A stretch of 64,000 nucleotides of DNA from Setaria digitata (taxonomy: Eukaryota > Nematoda > Chromadorea > Rhabditida > Setariidae): assembly GCA_003640385.1 (NCBI GenBank), contig RCAB01000207.1, positions 1 to 64,000 of the forward strand, in the 5' to 3' direction. The notes beneath the pieces are model-generated. The model ran no database searches. It was not told the origin of the DNA and was given only the letters and a program-made list of their open reading frames with translations. Position numbers and translations under genes: made by a program. Of the stretch, positions 52,254 to 64,000 are shown one piece after another. The stretch's first letter is position 1. Each line of letters starts with the position of its first letter.

Positions 52254-55200
52254 ATGAGAATAACATCAGTGGAATCACGACTTCGTCAATTTTTTCAATG
52301 GTATGGTGAATTTGGTTATCAGTGGCGGTGGTTCCTAGTCATCTCTCCATTGATCGTAACACCACTCTTATCACTTGGTTTCTGCCGCTTTACTGCTTTA
52401 TCCGTTGATGATCCATTTTATGTTTTCACTCCAGTATATGCCAGGTAAAAACATTGCAAATGTTCTATTTCCTTCTGCTATTCTATGTCTTAAATTAAAT
52501 TGGATTCTTTTGACACTTTTCTTATATTTCGAAATGATTAAACTATGATAAAGGAGCATTCATTTTCACCTTTATCAAGGCAAGAATAGAAAAGTGCTCG
52601 GAACGAGTAAGTATGAACCAAAATTGAAAGGTTGGAACAAATGAATTGGAACCTACTGTTTGGCAGAAAAAAGCTATCATCCTCCATCCTGCAAAATGAT
52701 TGTTTTTAACTGAGTTCAAAAAACTATAAGAAAGACAAAACAACATTAAACTTTAACTCAAATGATTCTATTTCATTATAATTTCACACTTTGCTTAGCT
52801 TCATCAGTACTTTTTTTAAAAATAGTTTAACTGAAAAAAGAAAGACAATTTACTGATTGTAGATGGCATCGAGAATTTAATACTTTCGCATCGCTATGGC
52901 CACTGAATGAAAATAAATTCTTGCCGGGTAAATCGTTTGAAATGAAACGATTTATAAATGTGTTAGTAAAAGCCAAGGATGGTGGGAATTTGTTAAGAAA
53001 TGAAGTATTAGATGAAATACAAGCGCTGAATCAATGGATTATGTTCAATATTAGCATACCAACCTCTGATAGCAAGTATAATCTTACGTATCAGGTTAGA
53101 ATTGATAAACTCACATATGATTTCTTGACCTTAAATTTCGGGTAGAAAATAAAAATTCATTAAATAAACAAACTAAAAGTCAAATTGCTTTTTTTTTTCA
53201 AATGAATTTAACCAATCCTTTTTTTCAATTTGTTAGTTGGCTAACATCACTCGTAATTCAAATGTATTTAGGATTTATGCCTCAGTTATGACTGGGTGTG
53301 TGGAGCAAATGAACACATTTCAATGTTGCAAGAACGGCTGAAAGTGGGTAATTTTGTAGAGTTAACGTATCCTCGAGCTGGCAGTAAGGTAAGCTTGCCA
53401 TAAAGTTAATTTTCCAGTAAATTTTTTTGTTTCCTTAAAGCGATACTATAAGGAATACTATTAAAAAAAACTATATGATTGAAAAAATAAAGGAAAAATG
53501 GACTGCATTAAATTTAATTGGATTTAACGATTTATGCCGAGATTTTGAAGAAAACTTAGATGAGTAAATAAATCAAATTTCAGGATACACCCATATACTT
53601 GGGGACAGTACTGAGTGGAGTAAAGTTAGACGAATCGAATAATACTATAAAAACTGTAAAGCTAACGCAACTGTTTTATTTTCTAAAACAAGAATCAAAC
53701 ATTGTTCGCCGATATTCGACAGCATTCTCATATGCTGTCGAATATCACTTATTACATGTCTATAAAAGTGATATCATCTCATTCTCATTCTCGCATTATC
53801 ACTCATTGCAGGTAAGTCAGTTGTTGGTTTAGTAAAAGGAATTTTGGAACTATGTAAACGAGTAAATTAAAGAGAAATTAAATTTAAAAAAAAGAAAAAT
53901 TGTCTTGGTTTGTAGGATGGCTTGGCTGAGAACGCAAAGGATTTTACTTGGAATTTCTTTACAAGTTTCTTTATACTTTCCATTTATGCCACTGTATTTT
54001 CATACGTATTCAAGAAACAACCAAGAACAGGAATCGACTGGGTCCGCAGCAAACCATATGTCGCATGCGCAGGTAAGATGTAATTTGATAGGTATCAATC
54101 AGTACACTCAAAACTACTGATATACTTAAAGAGACCAACATTTGTAAAACTATTTGGCCTTTTCATTCTAATACTCTTTCTTTGTTGAAGTTTGACAATC
54201 GGTCTAAATTATGAAGTGTTTTTTTAGGTCTTATCACAACATTGTTGGCGATGTGCAGTGGATTTGGACTTGCGTTAATGATAGGAATACCGTACAATGT
54301 AATCAACACGATCATACCGTTCCTTATAATTGGTTAGTAATTTGGTACTGCTTCATCCTTACACAGCAGCGAAGCAGTTTGAAGGAAAATGAGCTAGCTA
54401 TTTCTATTTCTAGTGTGTGTGAACAATTTCGTTTAACTTTTATTTTACAAACTCCATTCGAAAGTTTATTCTGTTGAAAACAAAACTTGCAAAATAAATC
54501 AGTTATGACTGATTTCAGAAAGGAATATGCGGTGCTATTAATTTAGCTATTTCATTGTTTCCGTAGATTACTTGAACGTAAATATGAAAGTTGTAGCAAT
54601 TGGCGTCGATGACATGTTTGTAATGAATGCTTGCTGGGATCAAACAAGTCAGTCGGATGCTGTGTCAAAAAGGTTAAACTAATTTTCATTTCAAATGCAT
54701 TCAAGTGGTGTTTTGATTTGGGAAAACTTAAAGGAGTAACAAAGGTTGCGGGTTGTCGCAGCACAACAAACAACTATCTTAGTTGTTCAAGCAAGTTGAG
54801 AAGATAGTTTTGTATTAGCCAAATGAGAATCTGAGATTACTCGAGGTACTGAGTAAACATGCAAACTTGATGATCTTGATGATTGTTGGCACATCCTTTA
54901 TTAGTGTTTCTGCTAATTATTGAATATAAAATTGAGAAAAGAAAAAGAGTGATTTCATTTTTAGAATGCGTGATATGATGGCTCATGCCGGGGTCACAAT
55001 ATCGATTACAAATATTACTGATATCATATCATTTGCAATAGGTTGTATCAGTGAACTGCCAGGCATTCAACTCTTCTGCAGCTATGCGTGTATTACATTC
55101 ATCTTTTGTTATTTGTATCAAGTTAGTGATTTATCAAAAACGAATCGATTGAAACTAATTTTATTGTTTGAATTTTGTAATGAAGAAATTCAATTGAGCA

Positions 55201-58200
55201 TTCGGTTAATAAATTAAAACCCAAAATTTAGCTCACGTTTTTCATGGCATTTCTTGCTATAATGGGTGTTGTGGAAAAGAATCAGCGCCACTGTCTACTT
55301 TTCTACAAAGTTCACAAACCATCTGCAAAGGAAGAAAATACAAAGGATAGTGCGAGATTTTGTAGTGAAAGGAATGATTATGAAGACATTTTACGATGTT
55401 CATCAACTGACAGGTGCCACTTTTTTAAATTTTCTCTAGAGACTTATAATTATAAATTCTGCCTAAATTAATTTCAGTGGATCCGACATATCGTGCCGTT
55501 CTGGCATCAGCGTTCAATCAAGGAATAGCACACTGAAAATTGCTGTGAAGGCAATTGATTTGATTATAGCTGCTGATAAGCAAAAATCAACAGAAGTGGT
55601 TGACATAGATAATAATTTTATTACTGAAGGTTACATTTTTTTATTTTCAGTTGCATAATTTTCATTAAACTACAAGTGTTTCTTAATGAAAAGAAAAAGC
55701 GAAAAAAAATTGAATGCACTTTTCAACATGCTAATAATTAAGCAGTATTTCAATGAAGTTAGATCCATGAATCTGTTCCATTACTGTTCTACTAATCAGA
55801 ATATATTTAACGTATGCTTTTGTAACTATCGATCTTTCTTGTAGATTTCAGTCTACTGCTCGCTGAGTAAGTTACCGAAGTGGCAATTCCTAACTACTTC
55901 AAATCTTCAGGATTGTGTATTAAAGAGATGCCTCAAGTAAAAATTCATCCAGTCGAGATAGAAAATACGCGGACACAATACTTTTTTGGTCATATCTATG
56001 CTGAGTTTATATTGCGTAAAGAATGCGCTATTTTAACTTATATCTTCTACCTTTTGTATATTGTTATTGCTGTAGTTGGATGCTTAAATTATTCGGTAAT
56101 TTTTGCAAAGCTTATAAAATTCTTTACTTACAAAGTTCTGATGCGCATTATTTCCATCTATTTATAGTTTTGAAATATTATTTTTATCAAATTTTCTCCA
56201 ACAAATGCTCAGAAGAAAATGCTTCTTGAAATTTACAGGAAGGATTAGAACCAGAAAATCTGGTTACCAACGATCATTATACCGCTCATTATTTCGCAGA
56301 TTTGAAAAATTTCTGGGCATGTGGTACTCAACTTCATGTTGCTGTGCTACATCCTCCAAATTTTACTGATCCTATTCAGAGGTATTTTTTAAATGCAAGA
56401 AAATTAATATGATTGCTTATTTTCCTTACAAGAACCCCTGCTGCTGAAAATGCAGTTAGAATGACCCCTTTTGTCATTCTCACCGAACATACCTCAACGA
56501 TATATGACAGATGTCCATCATCATTTCGACTCATTTCCCTTTTTTTTTCTGTATAGCAATTGGTCTAATAATTAAATTACTAATCGATATTCTAATAACA
56601 GTCACCTGATGTTTTCTCCACTTAAGCAAATAAAAGTATAAACTAATATAAATTTTTAGAGAAGAAATGATGGCTGTGGTGCGAGCATTTGAAAATACTG
56701 AATATACACTGGGCAGAGAAGGAACGATTTTCTTCTTTCTAGAATATTTAAATTACCTTGATGAGGTCAATGCTGAGCTGGAAAATACGGACCGGTTAGT
56801 TAGTGTTATTGACTTATGGATCGTATACAAGTCCCGTTCTTATGCTTGATTTTTTTATTGGGCATCCGATTCTCTGGTGTGTTAAAAAAAAGAAGAGAAG
56901 AATAAATCTTTTCGATTGCCACTCGAGAAAAAAAAATCGCTCTTCATTTCCTTCGAATTTAGTTGGGCTCTTAAATAGAAACTTCTAGAAAGATAAAAAG
57001 TTGTTATGTTCGGTTATAGTGATCGTATTTAGAATTTGGAATACAAAATTGCTTAGCTGGTTGAAATATACTGGCGGAAGTAATCAGTGGACAACAGATA
57101 TCCGTTTCAGCGAGAATGGAACTTTTCAGGCATTTCAATTTCAGGCTTGTTTTAAAATTTTTAAATTTTCTTTGAGAAAAATGACAGGGGTTACGGTATG
57201 CGAAATCCATTATTATTTCAGGCATTTTAGAAAGAATTTCGACTTTTGTTTAAGAATTTTACATCAAGAGACTAGAATTTCAAATTTTTGAGAAAAATCC
57301 ATCAAAGTAAAGAAAGTTATCTCGAGGATAAATTTTCTCATTTTCAAGTTTTGATTTTGGTAAATAATTTACAGATAGCAGTACAAAATACTTTGGAGGC
57401 AAGCCAGCATAAAATCGCTGCCCAGAAATTACGAAAAATAGCTGACCGCCAGCCATTTAAAATTGAAATATTTCATGAAACATTTCCATTTGCTGACCAG
57501 TATATCATTATTGTCCCAGCAACAGTTCGAAGTATCGTTATATCACTGATTTGTATGGCTTTTGTCGCTGTCATGCTTGTGCCCAGCTTGGCTTCTTGTT
57601 AGTTTCTAATCCACGATTCAAAAACCATTTAACATCTTAAACCTTTGAATTTTTGCTCTTAGATTCATTTAAAAAAAAATTCATTTTTCTATAGCTCAAA
57701 TTACTGATCAAATAAAATATTGTATATGCTGTACTAACAGTCAAGTTTTGAAGCAGATAGAGGTCATCTTCAGGCGCTCTAATAATTCTTTCAATAATAT
57801 CAATTACTACGGGTGTATTTGGCTATATGACATTTTGGGGTGTCAATCTGGATGCCGTATCAATGATTTCTATCATTATGAGTATTGGTTTCGCTGTTGA
57901 CCTCTCATCTCATGTTACGTATGCATTTGTTACTGCAACTGGATCATCAAAAGAACGAGTTATTTATGCTCTCGAATCACTTGGATGGCCTATCTTTCAG
58001 GTTTTTAATTTATCCTGCTTTGTCATAACAATATAATGACAAGTCAAGATGACCTAATCTTCCACTGTATACGAAAATGATTCCTTAGTGAGGATATTTT
58101 CATGCATCAGAATTTTAAGTTTCAAATTTTAGGGTGCAGCATCCACAATAGCTGGAGTATCAATGCTGTATACGGTGAATGCATATATCATTTTGACGTT

Positions 58201-58309
58201 TTTCAAGACTATCTGGCTTACAGTGGTCATTGGATTATTACATGGCTTACTGTTTATACCAGTTACCCTTAATTTTTTTCCCTTTCTCATCCTTCCTATT
58301 CACCCTTAA
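52254..58309 (+). CDS. Patched-related (PTR) multipass membrane protein
   Basis: Nineteen exons: 52254-52444, 52863-53094, 53272-53388, 53584-53811, 53916-54072, 54228-54332, 54597-54672, 54965-55121, 55232-55413, 55478-55629, 55911-56095, 56239-56381, 56660-56794, 57033-57144, 57375-57597, 57774-58000, 58133-58309. The count printed here is 17 segments and is the full model; total 932 residues, typical for PTR proteins. TM1 is near residues 25-47 (WFLVISPLIVTPLLSLGF), then a large extracellular loop, then a sterol-sensing-domain-like block (FFILSIYATVFSYVF, LITTLLAMCSGFGLALMIGI). The RND-type acidic motif AIGVDDMFVMNACW has D348/D349. The second half repeats the plan with GFAVDLSSHVTYAF (G837, D841) and the last helices TVVIGLLHGLLFIPVTL. 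Such proteins work as proton-coupled lipid/sterol movers; nematode PTRs act in moulting, cuticle and endocytic traffic. The acceptor at 54596 was chosen over 54566 because it restores AIGVDDMF. The intron after 57144 uses a GC donor. Confidence 0.93.
53711..53746 (+). repeat. Perfect 15-bp inverted repeat within a PTR exon
   Basis: Left arm GATATTCGACAGCAT (53711-53725), six-base loop, right arm ATGCTGTCGAATATC (53732-53746). It is fully coding (IVRRYSTAFSYAVEYH) and would form a stable stem in the pre-mRNA. Confidence 0.92.
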
Positions 58310-58701
58310 ATTGTAGTTTATAAATTTGTTTATTCTACAATATTTTTTCAATTTGAAATTAGACTTCGATTTTTACTCAGCTAATTTGCACTGGAGAAAC
58401 TCTTATTGATCACTTGATATTATTATTACTGTAAACTTAAGTTATTCGTACGGGTTATTGTTATAATTTAGTCTTTCGATGAGAAATCATTAATATTCTA
58501 TCAGTCATTAACAGTTTTCTACTACTATTATAGTTAGACCTCACCTCTTCATAAGCATATCTCACTTTGATAATTTGAAAAAAAATATTAAACATTTATA
58601 ATTAAACTCTTCAACCTTAAAATTGCGATAGTTGAAATGAATGCCTTGGAATCTTTGACGCTATTTTTAATTAATTTAAAACTCTTCTTTTGAATCTTCA
58701 G
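58310..58701. other. 3' flank of the PTR gene
   Basis: About 390 bases of AT-rich sequence after the PTR stop codon. No coding signal. It should hold the PTR 3' UTR and poly-A site and possibly the 5' exon of the next putative gene. Confidence 0.5.
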
Positions 58702-59349
58702 CTACATTTTGAAGAATTTTAGATTTAAAAATTTTGTACTTATAATCATTACTTTACTCTCTGTGGATATTCATTTCAAAAGAAATCAATTCTGCCAAGA
58801 GAGCAACGAAATGTTAAAACTACTGATCAAAAAAAGTGGAGAACAACAATTGCAACGAATTATAACAGAAGTATTTGGCTTTAATTTTACTGTTTTTGTC
58901 GGTTGTGTTTTGTGATATTACTTAATTTTAGAGATGTTCGCAGTGATGTTTTATGATGATAGAACTGATTGTGTAAAATATTTCTGCAGTGATAATGCAA
59001 TAATTGTGAATAATTATGGATTTCGCTTGATCTGTTTAACAAAAAAGAGAAGAACTGTAGGAAGTTCTCATTGAAGCAAGCAGTTTGAAAAGAGAAATGA
59101 TGAAGTTTATTTGCGTTTTGCAAAAATTGTAAATTTTATGGAATTCAGGTATTGGAATTTGATGATACATTCTTCCTTTTAAAAACAAAATTTTTATCAT
59201 CAGAAAAGAGCAGCTGCATCGCAAGACTCATAAATGCGAGGGACATTAGACATTACTATCACTGCGAGTTCATAACTACTCACATGCTCAACAAAAATCT
59301 TATCAGAGGAACTAAATTTTGTTTACAAGAATCAAATGAACCAAAATGA
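58702..59349 (+). CDS. Putative small gene, two exons seen, no recognised family
   Basis: Exon 58702-58870 follows the acceptor TGAATCTTCAG and ends at ACAGAA|gtattt. Exon 59149-59349 follows GGAATTCAG. Phases agree (in at phase 2, 0 at the junction). The joined product has a hydrophobic stretch near its start (NFVLIIITLLSVDIHF), then KRNQFCQESNEMLKLLIKK and, in exon 2, EKSSCIARLINARDIRHYYH before a tail with CLQESNEPK. The four cysteines and the hydrophobic start suggest a small secreted protein (inference). No in-frame ATG precedes the hydrophobic stretch, so a 5' exon is missing, or the start lies elsewhere. AATAAA overlaps the stop codon. The pair may also be chance open frames. Confidence 0.3.
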
Positions 59350-60130
59350 ATAAAGGCCATCTGTACAACTCTGCAAAAGTTTTATTGACAATCACTGAGA
59401 GATTCTTTTTTCCCTTATGAATCATTATCTCCTGCTCTGAAATTGTTTAACATTTCTATCAGTGCAGTTTTAACTTTTGATTAATAATCGAATAGTGTCA
59501 CAAAAACTCCATCACTTATTGATGCATTTAATTGTTGGCAGGTGTATTCTACTTCCAATCAGTGAATTGAGGCCATAGTTTCTTCTTTTTGCTCTTCAAG
59601 GATATGGATGATTGTACAGATATAAATAATATGTGTCCTCTATTCAAACTAATTTGCACTGATTAAAAACCAGAATTTTTCGATAATTTATTTATAAATA
59701 TATCTCAAGATTTTTCCCAAAAAAAGTGATTTCAGTGCTTCGCTTGAAAATTTAATAAATTATTACTGAAACAGAAATGTCTAATATGTTTTGTCTCGCT
59801 AGTAGTGCCCTTTCGGATTTCTCTCTTTTTTTACCCATCTTCATTTAGAGAATAAGTGAGGAGTCAGTTAAAGCACTGTAACAAATATGTCAATTAAGTT
59901 GTCATATATGCAAAATTAATGTGTGAAGAGCAAACAATTTACTCTGACAGAAAAAAGCGAATGACGAATTCAGGCTAAGATCTGAATACTTCTGAGTCTA
60001 TCTTACTGGAATGGCTTTAGCTAGCCAGTATCAATAATCGCATGAATAGATAACAAAAAAAGGGTTAGATTGACTGCTTTTATGAATTGTAAATTGTAAA
60101 AGATCATATGGACATACCATGTGATTCCAG

Positions 60131-61065
60131 GAGGTGAGCAAACAAAATATTATGAAACACATTGGCACTGTTACTGTTAGTGGAAATGAACCTGATGGGC
60201 TTATTATGGTAGTTCTCATTCTGTTACCTTTTCACCTTGTATAGTTAATTTTTTGTTTGAATTTGAGATGCACCTTAGTTCAGATGGTTTCATTTATTTT
60301 ATATTCCCAATGAAAGAAGAAGAGGAGATTTCATTCCTCTGTATACCTTCGTAGTTCACTAACCAAATGTCAGATGGAGTAAAACAGATAATTAGGTAAT
60401 TAACGATACAAAACTACTTCGAGATTTTGGTGCCACCATCGAAACTTCCATGATTAAACTTCTGATTGTTACTGACATTTCGGTATCTCAGTAATTCACT
60501 TTCTTCAAAAGCTTTAAAATGAATTATACATATCATTCATTTTTAAATGACAATCTTCATATATTACCACGCGGTTAAAGAGTAACTTTGTTTGGAAATC
60601 TATAATTAAGTAACATATCGTAACAGCAGCATCGTGAAAGGTATTACAGTTCTCCCTGTTAAGTGGAAATTTGTAATGTTCATGTGGCTGATGAAATTTT
60701 CGTAGCAACGTTTGATGAGAAAATTGGAAGTAAAAAACAAGGTGATACCAATCGAATAGTTCCAGAACGCAGGATCAGGTTCCGCACGAAGTACTTTTTA
60801 AAATTCGATACTGCCTGTTATAATGTCTCTGTATGTATGGCCAATCCACCAATCATAAATTTTTATGATTTCTTTAGTTTTTTAAATATGTTTTTTTTTC
60901 CATTTTTTTTTTTTAAAATAGTTTTTCTTCTGGATAGATAACTTTTATGTTAATGTTTCTGATAATAGTACTGCTTATATTCATTTGGAACATTCCATTG
61001 TGGAAGAATATCATCTGGTAAAGAAGTACAGAGTGTGTATCAACAAAATAACTACAGCTAGCTGA
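60131..61065 (+). CDS. Putative gene with three or more exons, no recognised family
   Basis: Candidate exons are 60131-60208 (KHIGTVTVSGNEPDGLIM), 60664-60830 (EICNVHVADEIFVATFDEKI, ending FDTACYNVS) and 60922-61065 (FWIDNFYVNVSDNSTAYIHL, ending YRVCINKITTAS, stop at 61063-61065). The last two join in phase 0 across a clean gtatgt...aaaatag intron. The first does not match the phase of the second, so an exon is missing or the first is unrelated. The last exon has two N-glycosylation sequons (NVS, NST), which hints at an extracellular or luminal product. I do not recognise it. The composition reads like real protein, unlike the surrounding shadow frames. Confidence 0.33.
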
Positions 61066-63307
61066 CTACAACTTATTTTTAAATTTAGTAGAAAATTCTT
61101 CCAGGTAAATTGGCTTTCTCTATTAAAACCGAAATCAACCTGCTTTCTGATAGCTTCTCTTGAATCGTTTCAGTCATATAGCTTTGACAGTATTAGTATT
61201 TTCCTCACTCACAACTTATTGGACGTTGAAAGTTTAGTTTTAGTTCTGGAAGCTTTGTCGAGAAATTGAGTCCAGCCTAGAAAGACATTGGGAAGTAAAG
61301 AGAGTGACCTTTTTCTTGAAGTGCATCTATCTTTTCCGCATCATCCTTTTGTGTAAACTGAATCAAAAATAATCACTGGGCAAAAGTGGAAAGGTTGTTG
61401 TGTACTGTGTAAAATAAATGCTGTAGTCCCCCATTTATTTTTTAAAAAATAGATGTTTTATTTTTCTTGATCAGCACTGCCATTTTTTTTACACCGACCA
61501 CAATTGCATTTTCCTTATGTCGCAGTTATTCTACCTAGAAGTTAATGATGAAACAAGTTAAATAAAAGAATTATTGTTGTAAAATATTATTTTCTTTCTT
61601 CAAATTGTAAGTTCGGTAAGCAGCAGAGGGTTACTTCGCTCTCACAGGGACTCACAAAAATGACAAAGAGTAATATCATTTAGATTTAAGGTTCTTTAAA
61701 TCCCTTTTTCAAATTGCTAAAATGCGCAACATTTCTTTTGTGTTCTATCGTAAAAAAAATTCTTATATCAAAAGTTTTAGAGCAAAGTGGAATGTTAGTT
61801 ATAAGTTCAGTTAATACCAACCGACTCAATATTATATATAAATCTAATAATGGTTTATAATATATAGGAATTCTGATAAGGAAGAGAAAGTAATTTTATA
61901 TATCTCATATAATTTTATATTTAATATTGGTAGCAATGACTCATCCTAAAAGCTATGCTCAATTATGCTATAATCATTTGGTCCTATAAATGATTACAAT
62001 AATTACTGTGCAAAATAGCTATTATAAAATAACAAAATAAATAACTATAAAAAAATAAAATAACTATAAAAGCATATTTTTTTCAATAATTTTACTCAAC
62101 TGATAAGTCTCCTCTCAATATTATTTTTAGCTTCATTATTTTGATATTAAACCAATTGGATTTTTGAAGTAGCTGTTAAAAAGTATGCTTGATATTAAAG
62201 AAGATGTAAATATTTACAATTCGTTTATTCTGTATTTTAAGCTAGAATAAACCCCTTTTTGATGTCGCGCAACTTATTTGAGCAATTTTTTTTGAGGAAA
62301 AAAATGGATCGTTTGAGCAGAAAGTTGAAATTAATTTAAATGTCTTGTGCGATTTTTGTGCTAATTTCCTGTGTGATTTGAAATAACACAATATCCGACA
62401 AGACCTAATTTCTGTTCAACTTTAGCTCGTCAGGTAAGTGAGTGCTAAAAGGCTGTCACTCAAAACTTCTAGGCTTTCCTGTTGTACTGACATGAAAAGA
62501 GAAAGAAAAAAAGAGTAGTTAAAGAATATGCTGCCATATAAATAACCTGAACTGCGAAGTGTTTACAATTTGATATGCCAAAAGGAAAATGGGTTTTGAG
62601 CTCTAAATTGCTCCAAAATTTTAAGTTGTTTTTTCTTGATTTTTCGAAATCAGTTCAATAATTTCATCACAAACAGAAGCCATCATTAATTATTTGCAAT
62701 GCATGCTATTGAAATTTACACCAAAAAACATTCATAATGTTAGTCCAGCCAAATAACATTCATTAAATTGTTCTCTCCTTCTCAAGGAGTTTGGCAAGAA
62801 GTAGTATTCAAGTTGAAAATAATCACTTCGAACCCGTAACTATTAACATAGGAATCATTGTGATATAGTCTTAGTGAAGTGAAGATTATTGTGATAAATT
62901 TTACTGTTATTACCAATAAAGGTGTTGCAGTTATTTTTATCCGCTGGATGAAATCAATTTATACGACTTATAGGTAATAAACTTTTTGTGAAAGGACTTT
63001 AACGTTTTGTCTAGTTTCTAAGTCGAGATTTAAGAACAAACCTACTGGACGGATAATAAAAGGTAGGGATGTCCTCAAAGTAAATATCTCTTCATCTCAA
63101 AATACTCTTTAGCTTGGCACTGGGTGATAATTTTTATGAAAATCAAATTACTGGAAATAATAGAATGCCGTAGTTTCACAATAATTCTCTACGTTGCATC
63201 ATTTCGAGAACAAACAGCACTGTCAAAATTCACTTATAACAAAGTTTCAAATCGTTAAAACTTAGGTAATTCCGATCTGTCTTTAAAAATCTACTACAAC
63301 AAGAAGG
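61066..63307. other. Intergenic region before the SLC13-like gene
   Basis: About 2.2 kb of AT-rich sequence. It includes a run of TATAA/ATAAAATAA-type low complexity near 61830-62070. I see no exon. The end should hold the promoter of the gene starting at 63308. Confidence 0.55.
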
Positions 63308-63675
63308 ATGACACTATCAAAATCACAAATACGTCATCATCAACCGGAATCGTAAGTTTATTTTTCATTTTACCTCTATTTTCCGGTTGTTTTTCTATGT
63401 TTTTAGTCTTTTTTTCAGTTTATTCTATTTTATACATAAAAAATGAAATTATTGAAAAATCGAAAGACGCAGAAATGTTTTTTAAAAGGTCACAGAATTT
63501 CCATAATTAGTGACTGAAATTAACTGATTATAAGTGATTTTTTATAATTGATAATTGTAATTAAAATTTCAGGACTTTAACATTATCTTTAATGTGGAAA
63601 ATGCGCACATATTTTGTTCTTATACTGACTCCCATACTTTTATTACCTATTTTATTTTCATTTCCACAAAGTCAG
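63308..63675 (+). CDS. N terminus of a probable SLC13-type (Na+/dicarboxylate) transporter, partial
   Basis: Exon 63308-63351 (MTLSKSQIRHHQPES) joins in phase 2 to exon 63573-63675, which reads MWKMRTYFVLILTPILLLP then ILFSFPQSQ before gtatga. A basic start followed by one long helix with the pattern LxxTPxLLLPL is typical of the first transmembrane segment of SLC13 carriers (NaDC/INDY; nac genes in C. elegans), which bring di- and tricarboxylates into cells with Na+. Only about 49 residues are visible, with no diagnostic signature yet, so another multipass or signal-anchored protein cannot be excluded. The rest would lie beyond the right edge. Confidence 0.45.
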
Positions 63676-64000
63676 GTATGACTTTAATTATAATTTAGTT
63701 ATAATTATCTAATATTAGAATGCTTCAAATATTAGAACTCTGCGAATTAAGTGACGAATAAAAATCCAGTATGAATAAATTCTCTAACAAATTCTGATAA
63801 TAAACCCACCTTTCCCGAGCCTTATATACCAGCTCGACTATCTCTTCTGAATAAATCATTTACTAGCAAACTGTGGAATTTACAAATATTGTAAATTTGA
63901 AATAAGCGAAATTTTGCGTAGAAGGAGAGTGCACGGAAAGACACATGAACTGAAGATCGTGTAGTGTCCGAAGGCACATGAGAATTGAAATATTTTTGGA
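63676..64000 (+). other. Intron 2 of the SLC13-like gene (to the window edge)
   Basis: Starts with gtatga. No following exon with a matching phase is seen before the end of the window. Confidence 0.4.

Noticed and set aside
55840..55882. Small extra exon between PTR exons at 55629 and 55911
   Set aside because: Including it shifts the next exon into a stop. Direct joining (phase 1 to 55911) gives the expected sequence.
1..64000. Wolbachia-derived insertion, transposon, CRISPR or bacterial-type operon
   Set aside because: No long intronless bacterial-like frames, no transposase or reverse-transcriptase motifs, and no regularly spaced repeats other than those listed. A similarity search with filarial Wolbachia genomes would settle it.

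Overview
The window looks like nuclear DNA of a parasitic nematode, most likely a clade III/filarial worm. This is an inference from several features. The sequence is strongly AT-rich. The genes are rich in introns with nematode-type acceptors (TTTCAG, TTTTAG, TTGCAG). Several start codons sit a few bases after an orphan 3' splice site, as expected for spliced-leader trans-splicing. The families found (patched-related, NELL-like, nematode calmodulin-like) fit a worm. I saw no bacterial (Wolbachia-type) operon, no intact transposon, no CRISPR array and no tRNA I would stand behind.

Layout. Positions 273-1400 (minus) hold the 5' half of a TOM70 mitochondrial import receptor gene that runs off the left edge. 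Positions 3524-6704 (minus) hold a complete 11-exon prenylcysteine oxidase. A 6 kb gene-poor stretch follows. Positions 12691-24294 (plus) carry a 17-exon gene for an acidic, Ser/Arg-rich, coiled-coil protein of unknown function, with an internal 153-bp tandem repeat that codes regularly spaced SRKxS motifs. Positions 24295-30646 are gene-poor and contain an assembly gap and a 46-base poly-A. Positions 30665-33775 (plus) encode a four-EF-hand calmodulin-like protein. Another gene-poor stretch runs to 40.4 kb. Positions 40472-42938 (plus) encode an ankyrin-repeat protein whose last two exons look like a SOCS box. A decayed 18S rRNA fragment lies at about 43.7-43.9 kb. Positions 44784-48733 (plus) encode a short NELL-like secreted protein. 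Positions 52254-58309 (plus) encode a complete 19-exon patched-related (PTR) transporter-like protein. Two weakly supported, unrecognised genes follow (58702-59349 and 60131-61065). At 63308 a gene begins whose N terminus resembles SLC13 (Na+/dicarboxylate) transporters and leaves the right edge.

The genes do not form one pathway. They are an ordinary mix of single genes: mitochondrial import, lysosomal prenylcysteine breakdown, calcium signalling, ubiquitin-ligase adaptor, extracellular matrix or signalling, and sterol-sensing membrane protein. The genes from 12.7 kb onward all lie on the plus strand and the two at the left lie on the minus strand. All exon models were made by hand from splice consensus and reading-phase continuity. 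Every junction given keeps the frame, but none was tested against RNA.

Most worth a second look: the repeat array in the 12.7-24.3 kb gene, the reading-frame conflict and two possible 3' ends of the ankyrin gene, the 18S-like relic, two apparent GC-AG introns, a perfect 15-bp inverted repeat inside a PTR exon, and the two unrecognised genes after PTR.
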